The notes beneath the pieces were generated by a model. The model made no database searches and was not told the DNA's origin. It was given only the letters and a program-made list of their open reading frames with translations. A stretch of 5,627 nucleotides of DNA from contig JAZRMG010000180.1 in NCBI GenBank assembly GCA_045647345.1, forward strand, positions 1-5,627. Reading direction: 5' to 3'. Source of the stretch: UBA1189 sp045647345 (GTDB taxonomy: Bacteria > Bacteroidota > Bacteroidia > Bacteroidales > Bacteroidaceae). Position 1 is the first letter of the stretch, and every line of letters begins with the position of its first letter. Below are positions 1 to 5,627 of this stretch, in pieces. The translations under genes were made by a program, and so were the position numbers.

Positions 1-62
1 AGGGCTTGATCGCAGCAAAGGTATTAGGTCGTAGCGGCGCGATATAGATTGCTTACCCACCC
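1..62. other. Window edge upstream of tRNA, no assignable gene
   Basis: On the + strand one frame is open from the window edge (codons from position 3) to a TAG at 45-47, reading GLIAAKVLGRSGARI at its end. This could be the last 14-15 residues of a gene lying mostly outside the window, but it is too short to recognise or to tell from chance. No promoter is obvious before the tRNA, so the tRNA may be transcribed from further upstream. No repeat or hairpin stands out here. Confidence 0.2.
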
Positions 63-136
63 GCCTCTTTAGCTCAGTTGGCCAGAGCACGTGATTTGTA
101 ATCTCGGGGTCGTTGGTTCGAATCCGACAAGAGGCT
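63..136 (+). tRNA. tRNA-Thr (anticodon UGU)
   Basis: A full cloverleaf can be folded by hand. The acceptor stem pairs 63-69 (GCCTCTT) with 129-135 (AAGAGGC). The D stem pairs GCTC 72-75 with GAGC 85-88. The anticodon stem is 90-94 with 102-106, and its loop 95-101 (TTTGTAA) carries the anticodon TGT at 97-99, which reads ACA and other ACN threonine codons. The T arm is 112-116 with 124-128 around the loop TTCGAAT. Position 136 (T) is the discriminator base. No CCA is encoded, so it must be added after transcription. The middle pair of the anticodon stem (T92/T104) is a U-U mismatch and T114/G126 is a wobble; the remaining pairs are canonical. A terminator follows within about 10 bases, so this is the last gene of its transcript. 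Confidence 0.96.
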
Positions 137-142
137 CAAGAT

Positions 143-180
143 AAAGCGAAGACTTGTTTTGACAAGCCTTCGCTTTTTTT
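143..180 (+). terminator. Rho-independent terminator after tRNA-Thr
   Basis: An inverted repeat pairs 143-151 (AAAGCGAAG) with 168-176 (CTTCGCTTT), and 153-157 (CTTGT) with 162-166 (ACAAG). There is one A-C mismatch (152/167) and a four-base loop (TTTG, 158-161). The 3' arm runs into seven T residues at 174-180, the classic intrinsic-terminator shape for + strand transcription. Read on the - strand, the hairpin is followed by a weaker T-rich stretch, so it may also help end transcription of the convergent glycoside hydrolase gene, whose stop codon is about 60 bases away. No better terminator is visible for that gene. Confidence 0.88.
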
Positions 181-238
181 ATAGGTATATTTTAGAATCT
201 TTTCATACATTCTTTATCTCTCTGTAGACTTTTGTATC

Positions 239-3200
239 TCACTCCACGAATGCCTCCATGATGGCTGTGGGGGCAGCATTGCTGCCGAAGGCTCCCAGTT
301 TGTAGCCTCCGGGGAGGCACTGGGGCTCCCAGTAGAAGATGCCGCGGCAGCGACCGTTGGTTTGGGTGCGGGCCTCGTGGATGGCGCGGGTAAGCTGGCG
401 GCGACCCTCTTCCATTACCTCGGGGTGGCGCTCGTCGACCTCGTAGCCGGTCTCTACGATCATGACGTCGCAACCGTACTTCTCGCTGACGTGGCGAATG
501 TTGGCAATACAGTCGGTGATGATGTCATCGGCCTTGACGTCGGACTTGCCCTCCATGGCCCAGTAGGGGTAGAGCGACATACCTATCATATCGAACTTGC
601 CTCCATGCTTGAGCAGCGTGTCGAGGTGCCAGTCGTAGAGGCTTTGGCGATGGCCACGGTCGAGGTGTACAATGACGATGGCTTCGGGGAAGACCTCTTT
701 GACGGCGTCGTAGCCAGTGCGGATGAAGCCGGCATACTGCTCGGGCTGGGTCTTGATATGCCCCATGGAGTGGGTGATGGTGGTGCGACCGAGCGAGTCT
801 TTTACTTCCCAGTCGCGCTCATTGGTCTTGACACTCCAGAGCATGCCGTTGGTGGTCTCGTTGCCTACCTGCACCCAGCGGGGTGTGATGCCATTATCTT
901 TGAGGAGGGTGAGCACGTCGATGGTGTGTGCACGGAGGTCTTGCTTCATCTCTTCGTAGGAGTGGCCGAGCCATGCCTTGGGGATGGGTTGCTTGGCAGG
1001 GTCGGCCCAGGAGTCGCTGTAGTGGAAGTCGACCATGAGGTCCATGCCCAATGCCTTGGCACGTTTGGCCATGGCGAGAAGCTCGTGCTTGTCGTTGGTG
1101 CCGCCACGGGGATCGACCCATACGCGCATGCGGATGGCGCCCATCTGATAGTCGTTTTTGAGTAGTTCGAGGCATTCGCGCTCCTTGCCATTGCGATCGT
1201 GGAACACGACGCCGCGTTTCTCCTGGCCAGTGAGGAAGCCTACGTCGGCTCCCTTGACGAAGTCATCGGTATCGCGGCTCTTCCACTTGAGTAGGTCTAT
1301 CTCCACGATGCGCAATTCGCTGCGTACCTTGTCGCCATCCTTGGCTTTGTAGAGGTCGAGCTCGTTGGCCACGGGAGCGGTGAGCTCGGTAATCTGTCCG
1401 AAGGCATCGCTCTCGGTAGCAGTACCCTTGAGACGGATGGTGACGCGCTTGCATAGGGCGGACTTGACGGGCAGATGTACGTAGCCGAGGGTCATAGGGG
1501 TGCTACCCTCCCATACGAGGGTGGTGTCGGCGAAGATTTCTAGCGGATAGCTGCGGCGGCGCCAGCCGGTGAGCTTGAGCGATACCTCGTCGAGGCGTGT
1601 GGGAGCGTCCAGCTCATAGGTGATCCATGAGGTGCGCGAGGTGCCATCGTTGCGCCACTCGGTCTCCTCATTGTCATCGGTGCTAGGATGTCTTGTAGGG
1701 GCTGTCGTGCCCTGACTGTCGATGACACGGGCGATGGTGATGGTCTCCTTATGGTCGGTGTAGGATGGGGTAGTGGGAGTCTCTCCGCGACCAAGGTAGG
1801 AGGGAAGCACGTCGCGCTGGTGCTCTGTGCTAAGACCGTGAACTACGGCTATGGGACGGCTTGTCCACTCGATAGTTTGTGGTGCCAGTCCCTCGGCCTG
1901 GGCAGTGAGGCGGATGGTGCCAGCCTCGGTGAGGCTACGCACGAGGACGCGGTTGACGCCACACTCTACGGGCAGGGTAGTGGATAGCACACAGTTGCCC
2001 TCGCCCTTGGCAAGGCCACCACGCCACTGGGCAGGTCCCTCGAGGGTGAAGGTGACGTTGCGGTTGTCGAGCGGGCAGCGACGGCCTTCGCTATCGAGCA
2101 CCTCAAAGGTGATGAGGGCGAGGTCGGCACCATCGGCACGCATGCCGTCGGGGGAGGTCATGAGCGAGAGGCTCAGTGTGGCTGCATCGCCCACGGTGGT
2201 GAGGGTGTACTCAGAAACTTGCTGGCCCTGCTCGTCGTAGGAGATGGCTTGCAGGGTGCCTGGGCGGTAGGCTACGGAGTCGAAGGTGTAGAGGAACTCA
2301 TACTCACGGTGGGCAGTGCCTACAGGCTGGCCATTGAGGAGCAGCTCTACGCGGGGAGCGTTGGAGACTACATAGATGGGCTTGACGGTGCCTTCGGGGT
2401 AGTTCCAGTGGCCCATGATATAGGTCTGCGGGGTTTCGGGGTCGACCCATCCGTTCCACATCACTTGATGGGCATAGTATGAATCCTTGGGCAGACGCAT
2501 GGCATCGGACACACCGCTGGTGCGGTAGTTTGACTCGCCACGGAAGTGGGTGTTGGTGTCGGAGAAAATAATCTTGACGCCGCCTGAGCTGACGCGCTTA
2601 CCCATGCCGGGGCGCACCTCCCAGTAGTCGAACCAACGGCGTATGTGCTCTACAGCGAGCTGGTCTTGGTTGTGGTTGTAGGCCGAGGCATCGGCATTGC
2701 GATATAGGGGGCCATCACCACTGCGGTGGTAGGGGTAGCTCCAGTTGTCCCAATAGCGGCGCAGACCCTCATCGCGGCAGTACTCCATGGCCCAGAGGGG
2801 CTGACGGCCGCTCTTGTTGATGTAGAGCATCTCGCCACCATACTCTGATACCTTGCTGCCTAGCATCTCGCGGCTGCCGATAGCACGGCCACCGTGGGGG
2901 TCGTAGAGATCGCGAATGGCCTTCATTTCGGCCATATGGGTGTCGGAAATATTCTCATTGCCGCACTCGTAGAAGATGATGGAGGGGTTGTTGCGGTTGT
3001 AGATGATGGCATCGCGCATGAGCTCGGTGCGGTGCTCCCAGCGGCGTCCTTCGACATCCTTCTCGGCATCACCGGCTGGCATGGCCTGGATGAGGCCTAC
3101 GCGGTCGCACGACTCGATGTCCTGCTTCCAGGGGGTGACGTGCATCCAACGCACGAGGTTGCCGCCACTCTTCACTATCTCGAGATTGCTGTAGTCGCTG

Positions 3201-4207
3201 AGCCAGGCGGGTACGCTCATGCCTACGCCGGGCCACTCGTTGCTGGTGCGCTGGGCATAGCCGTGAACCATGAGCACGCGGTCGTTGAGGCGGAAGAGGC
3301 CGTCGGCAAACTCGGTCTTGCGGAATCCAGTGCGGGTGGTGACCTCATCGATGCACTTGCCGCTGACGATGAGGCGGGTTTTCACGGTATAGAGATAGCC
3401 GTAACCCCAACTCCAGAAGTGGAGGCCGCCGAACGGCTTGGAGGCACTGAGTGTGGCGGTGGCACCGGGGGCGATGTGCTGGGTAGCACTGCGGAAGGTG
3501 CCGAGGCTGTGTCCGTCGTTGTCGATAAGCTCTACCTCATAGACAACCTCGTGAGGTTTGCTGCTCTCGTTCTTCACCTCAGAGCTGGCTACAATCTCGG
3601 CGGTGCGTGAAGGCACGTCGATGTCTTTGGCGTAGATGTATACACCCGTGGTGCCAAGGTTGGAATAGAGGGGCAACGTCTGATAGAGACGGTCGGTGAT
3701 GTGCAGGCGCACATGCTTGGGCAGACCGCCGTAGTTGGCGTTGAAGTTCTTGTTGTTCCACTGATAGGGACTGTGGTCGGGGTGCTGCTGTTCGTGATAG
3801 TTCCAGTCGTTGTCGGTGAGCACCTCAAGGTGGTTGTCGCCACGGTAGTTGATGTAGGGGGTGAGGTCGAAGCCGAAGGCCATGACACCATTCTCGCTCA
3901 TACCTACATGGTGACCGTTGATCCACACGGTGGCCGACTGGCGAGCTCCCTCAAACTCGATGAACACCTTCTTGCCCTTGGCCTTGCGGGGCAGGCGGAA
4001 GGTCTTGGTGTAGCGCACCGTGTCGTCAGGTAACTGGTCGATGGCTACGCGGTAGGCATAGTCTTCGTTGAAGGCACGGGGCAATGTGGCCACGTGCGAG
4101 GTGCCCTCAAAGGTATAGTGCCAGTCGGAGTCAAAGTTGTACTCGCCACGCTGGGCTTGGAGGGTGAGGCTGCATAGTAGGGCAGCGCCTAGGAGTAGTC
4201 GTTTCAT
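239..4207 (-). CDS. Secreted GH2-GH53 fusion: beta-galactosidase-type module plus endo-beta-1,4-galactanase
   Basis: This 1322-residue protein joins two glycosidases. Residues 1-18 look like a signal peptide (MKRLLLG, hydrophobic core, probable cut after LQA); Cys12 lacks a good lipobox, so a soluble periplasmic enzyme is likelier than a lipoprotein. Approximate layout: GH2 sugar-binding domain 25-172; GH2 Ig-like domain 176-292; GH2 barrel 294-600, with acid/base Glu418 in CGNEN and nucleophile Glu475 in AMEYC; DUF4982-like and Ig-like beta modules 605-785; discoidin (F5/8 type C)-like module 795-945; charged linker 946-982; GH53 barrel 983-1322, with acid/base Glu1117 in VGNETTNG and nucleophile Glu1252 in IVETGY. 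GH53 enzymes cut beta-1,4-galactan internally; this GH2 type usually removes terminal galactose, so joint galactan breakdown is inferred. The start at 4207 is chosen because the signal peptide begins there; a start at 4279 would add 24 non-signal residues. The frame is unbroken throughout. GH53 assignment is firm; GH2 substrate is not proven. Confidence 0.93.
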   Translation of the reverse strand: MKRLLLGAALLCSLTLQAQRGEYNFDSDWHYTFEGTSHVATLPRAFNEDYAYRVAIDQLPDDTVRYTKTFRLPRKAKGKKVFIEFEGARQSATVWINGHHVGMSENGVMAFGFDLTPYINYRGDNHLEVLTDNDWNYHEQQHPDHSPYQWNNKNFNANYGGLPKHVRLHITDRLYQTLPLYSNLGTTGVYIYAKDIDVPSRTAEIVASSEVKNESSKPHEVVYEVELIDNDGHSLGTFRSATQHIAPGATATLSASKPFGGLHFWSWGYGYLYTVKTRLIVSGKCIDEVTTRTGFRKTEFADGLFRLNDRVLMVHGYAQRTSNEWPGVGMSVPAWLSDYSNLEIVKSGGNLVRWMHVTPWKQDIESCDRVGLIQAMPAGDAEKDVEGRRWEHRTELMRDAIIYNRNNPSIIFYECGNENISDTHMAEMKAIRDLYDPHGGRAIGSREMLGSKVSEYGGEMLYINKSGRQPLWAMEYCRDEGLRRYWDNWSYPYHRSGDGPLYRNADASAYNHNQDQLAVEHIRRWFDYWEVRPGMGKRVSSGGVKIIFSDTNTHFRGESNYRTSGVSDAMRLPKDSYYAHQVMWNGWVDPETPQTYIMGHWNYPEGTVKPIYVVSNAPRVELLLNGQPVGTAHREYEFLYTFDSVAYRPGTLQAISYDEQGQQVSEYTLTTVGDAATLSLSLMTSPDGMRADGADLALITFEVLDSEGRRCPLDNRNVTFTLEGPAQWRGGLAKGEGNCVLSTTLPVECGVNRVLVRSLTEAGTIRLTAQAEGLAPQTIEWTSRPIAVVHGLSTEHQRDVLPSYLGRGETPTTPSYTDHKETITIARVIDSQGTTAPTRHPSTDDNEETEWRNDGTSRTSWITYELDAPTRLDEVSLKLTGWRRRSYPLEIFADTTLVWEGSTPMTLGYVHLPVKSALCKRVTIRLKGTATESDAFGQITELTAPVANELDLYKAKDGDKVRSELRIVEIDLLKWKSRDTDDFVKGADVGFLTGQEKRGVVFHDRNGKERECLELLKNDYQMGAIRMRVWVDPRGGTNDKHELLAMAKRAKALGMDLMVDFHYSDSWADPAKQPIPKAWLGHSYEEMKQDLRAHTIDVLTLLKDNGITPRWVQVGNETTNGMLWSVKTNERDWEVKDSLGRTTITHSMGHIKTQPEQYAGFIRTGYDAVKEVFPEAIVIVHLDRGHRQSLYDWHLDTLLKHGGKFDMIGMSLYPYWAMEGKSDVKADDIITDCIANIRHVSEKYGCDVMIVETGYEVDERHPEVMEEGRRQLTRAIHEARTQTNGRCRGIFYWEPQCLPGGYKLGAFGSNAAPTAIMEAFVE

Positions 4208-4227
4208 GGTATCATGGATTAATGATG

Positions 4228-4235
4228 TAAAAGTA
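4228..4235 (-). promoter_or_regulatory. Possible -7 box for the GH2-GH53 gene
   Basis: Read on the - strand this is TACTTTTA, one base off the Bacteroidota -7 pattern TAnnTTTG. It lies 20 bases before the chosen ATG and would give a leader of only about 15 bases. I find no TTG at the expected 19-21 base spacing upstream, so this is a weak candidate. Confidence 0.2.
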
Positions 4236-4284
4236 CAAAAAAGCTGCAAATAACCATCCTTATTCTTAATATTTCGCAAATTCT

Positions 4285-4316
4285 TTGTTGAAAATATGCT
4301 CCGAACAATAAATTTT
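4285..4316 (+). promoter_or_regulatory. Probable Bacteroidota-type promoter for the SDR-uxuA operon
   Basis: TTG at 4285-4287 (within CTTTG) is followed after exactly 21 bases by TAAATTTT at 4309-4316. This fits the primary sigma factor pattern TTG-N19-21-TAnnTTTG of Bacteroidota with only the last base differing. A second TTG at 4288-4290 gives a spacing of 18. The expected transcript start, near 4323, would leave a leader of about 36 bases before the SDR start codon. No operator palindrome is clear. The pattern is AT-rich and short, so chance cannot be excluded. Confidence 0.42.
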
Positions 4317-4358
4317 CAGTAATTTAGCCTCGGCGAACATAACCATAAAAAGAATCGT

Positions 4359-5174
4359 ATGATGAACAACTTATTCGATATCAAAGGACGAGTGGTGGTA
4401 ATTACAGGAAGCACAGGCGTGCTTGGGCGTACCATCTCTGCGTATTTGGCTCAAGAGGGTGCTAAAGTGGTGCTCCTGGGGCGCAACGTTGAAGTAGGAA
4501 CCTCATTGGAAAAGGATATCAAGCAGAAAGGCGGTGATTGTATGTTCCTCACATCCGATGTAATGAATCGGGAGGTGTTGGAGCAGAACCTTTCCGACAT
4601 TTTGAACCGATACGGTAAGGTGGATGTTTTGATTAACGCAGCCGGAGGCAATATGCCTGGAGCCAATATACCTCCTACGGGGACACTGTTTGATTTGAAG
4701 ATTGATGATTTTCAGAAAGTGTTGGAGTTGAATCTGTTGGGCACGGTACTTCCCACTCAAGTGTTTTTGAAACCAATGAGCGAGCAGAAAAGAGGATGTA
4801 TCGTAAACTTCTCCAGCATGGCAGCTTTTCGCCCGCTGACCCGCGTGTGCGGCTATGCTTCAGCCAAGGCGGGTATCAACAACTTCACGGCCTACATGGC
4901 TACCGAAGTGGCCAAGAAATTCGGCGAAGGCATTCGCGTCAATGCCATTGCACCCGGATTCTTCCTGACAGAGCAGAACCGTAGTCTGCTGACCAACCCT
5001 GACGGCTCGTGGAGCGAACGTGGGCAAGACGTCATCCGCCACACCCCATTCGGTCGGATGGGACGTGCCGAAGAACTTTGTGGCACCATTCATTACCTCA
5101 TCAGTGAGGCTTCCAGCTTTGTGACGGGTACGGTCGCTGTGGTAGACGGAGGATTCAATGCATTTTCAATCTAA
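4359..5174 (+). CDS. SDR-family oxidoreductase, probable D-mannonate oxidoreductase (fructuronate reductase, UxuB-like)
   Basis: This 271-residue cytoplasmic protein is a classical short-chain dehydrogenase/reductase of normal length. The nucleotide-binding motif TGSTGVLG is at 16-23 and NAAG at 93-96. The catalytic set appears complete: Asn125, Ser153 (in NFSSM), and Tyr166/Lys170 of YASAK. The C-terminal motif is VVDGGF (261-266). The family alone does not fix the substrate. The call rests on the next gene, uxuA, which starts 10 bases downstream: SDR-type enzymes paired with UxuA (as in the Bacillus subtilis yjm cluster) interconvert D-fructuronate and D-mannonate using NAD(P)H, the step just before UxuA. 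Two adjacent ATG codons (4359 and 4362) are both possible starts; the upstream sequence is A-rich without a Shine-Dalgarno motif, as usual in this phylum. A sugar-acid 5-dehydrogenase such as gluconate 5-dehydrogenase is the main alternative. Confidence 0.85.
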   Translation: MMNNLFDIKGRVVVITGSTGVLGRTISAYLAQEGAKVVLLGRNVEVGTSLEKDIKQKGGDCMFLTSDVMNREVLEQNLSDILNRYGKVDVLINAAGGNMPGANIPPTGTLFDLKIDDFQKVLELNLLGTVLPTQVFLKPMSEQKRGCIVNFSSMAAFRPLTRVCGYASAKAGINNFTAYMATEVAKKFGEGIRVNAIAPGFFLTEQNRSLLTNPDGSWSERGQDVIRHTPFGRMGRAEELCGTIHYLISEASSFVTGTVAVVDGGFNAFSI

Positions 5175-5184
5175 GAACACATCT

Positions 5185-5627
5185 ATGATACTTTGTGAAC
5201 AAACATGGCGTTGGTATGGACCGAACGACCCGGTCAGCCTACAGGACATACGTCAAGCTGGAGCAACCGGTGTAGTAACTGCGCTCCATCACATTCCTAA
5301 TGGTGAAGTATGGACAGTAGAAGAAATCGAAAAACGCAAGGAACTGATAGAGGCCGCAGGCTTGCGATGGTCGGTTGTAGAGAGTGTACCGGTACACGAA
5401 CATATCAAGACACAGACCGGCAATTATCAGCACTACATAGACAACTATAAGGAGAGCATACGCAACTTAGGATTGTGTGGCATACGCACCGTCACCTACA
5501 ACTTTATGCCCGTACTCGACTGGACACGCACCGACTTGGCTTTCGAGCTACCCGATGGCAGTCGCGCTCTACGCTTCGAGCGTGCTGCATTCGTAGCTTT
5601 TGACCTCTTCCTGCTAAAGCGTCCGGG
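5185..5627 (+). CDS. Mannonate dehydratase UxuA (3' end beyond window)
   Basis: The reading frame starts at ATG 5185 (MILCEQTWRWYG) and stays open for 147 codons to the window edge, so somewhat over a third of a typical protein of about 390 residues is visible. UxuA removes water from D-mannonate to give 2-keto-3-deoxy-D-gluconate in the cytoplasm. The N-terminal part is highly characteristic of the family: TWRWYGPNDPVSL near the start, then GATGVVTALHHIPNGEVW, WSVVESVPVHE, and YNFMPVLDWTRTDL, followed by the FDLFLLKRPG segment at the edge. Most residues that bind the catalytic metal lie further downstream and cannot be checked. It begins 10 bases after the SDR stop codon with no promoter or terminator between, so the two genes are almost certainly co-transcribed and act on consecutive steps. 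No frameshift is seen. Confidence 0.95.
   Translation, partial: MILCEQTWRWYGPNDPVSLQDIRQAGATGVVTALHHIPNGEVWTVEEIEKRKELIEAAGLRWSVVESVPVHEHIKTQTGNYQHYIDNYKESIRNLGLCGIRTVTYNFMPVLDWTRTDLAFELPDGSRALRFERAAFVAFDLFLLKRP

Noticed and set aside
63..136. tRNA-Thr as an integration site for a mobile element
   Set aside because: tRNA 3' ends are common attachment sites, but I found no second copy of the tRNA end, no integrase and no other mobile-element gene in the window.
362..1165. Open + strand frame of 267 codons opposite the GH53 region
   Set aside because: It lies wholly antisense to the GH53 module, whose family motifs and catalytic residues are on the - strand. Its valine-, glycine- and alanine-rich translation resembles no family I know. 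The high third-position GC of the real gene explains the lack of stops.
2894..3610. Open + strand frame of 238 codons opposite the GH2 barrel
   Set aside because: Same situation: it is antisense to the GH2 barrel and Ig-like domains, including the acid/base Glu418 codon at 2954-2956, and has a low-complexity composition. It is a shadow of the real gene.
4208..4279. Upstream in-frame start at 4279 for the large - strand gene
   Set aside because: It would place 24 mostly polar residues before a clear signal peptide and would cover the intergenic region that holds candidate promoter elements. The ATG at 4207 is the better start.
5239..5433. Small - strand frame of 64 codons opposite uxuA
   Set aside because: It is antisense to a strongly conserved part of UxuA and shows no recognisable features.

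Overview
The window looks like a chromosomal piece from the phylum Bacteroidota, probably a gut Bacteroidales member (Bacteroides, Phocaeicola or Prevotella type). The grounds are a Bacteroides-like tRNA-Thr without an encoded CCA end, gene starts without clear Shine-Dalgarno sequences, an intergenic element close to the Bacteroidota promoter pattern TTG-N19-21-TAnnTTTG, and a large secreted multi-domain glycanase of the kind common in this phylum. The genus cannot be fixed from the sequence alone.

Layout: positions 1-62 hold no gene that can be assigned. A tRNA-Thr (anticodon UGU) lies at 63-136 on the + strand and is followed by a strong intrinsic terminator (143-180). Converging on it is one very large - strand gene (4207 down to 239, 1322 aa). 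It encodes a secreted fusion of a GH2 beta-galactosidase-type enzyme, Ig-like and discoidin-like modules, and a C-terminal GH53 endo-beta-1,4-galactanase. Both predicted catalytic pairs are present. A 151-base divergent intergenic region (4208-4358) separates it from a + strand pair: an SDR oxidoreductase that is probably a D-mannonate oxidoreductase/fructuronate reductase (4359-5174), and uxuA, mannonate dehydratase, starting 10 bases later and running off the window end.

How the genes may work together: the GH2-GH53 protein has the parts to cut beta-1,4-galactan (type I galactan, a pectin side chain) internally and to trim galactose from the products, all in one exported polypeptide. The SDR/UxuA pair would carry D-fructuronate through D-mannonate to 2-keto-3-deoxygluconate in the cytoplasm, the hexuronate branch fed by D-glucuronate. 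Both are plant-polysaccharide functions, but no sequence link between them is visible beyond sharing an intergenic region. No SusC/SusD pair or regulator gene lies within the window. The most notable item is the exo/endo galactan-degrading fusion. I see no CRISPR array, insertion sequence or defence system.
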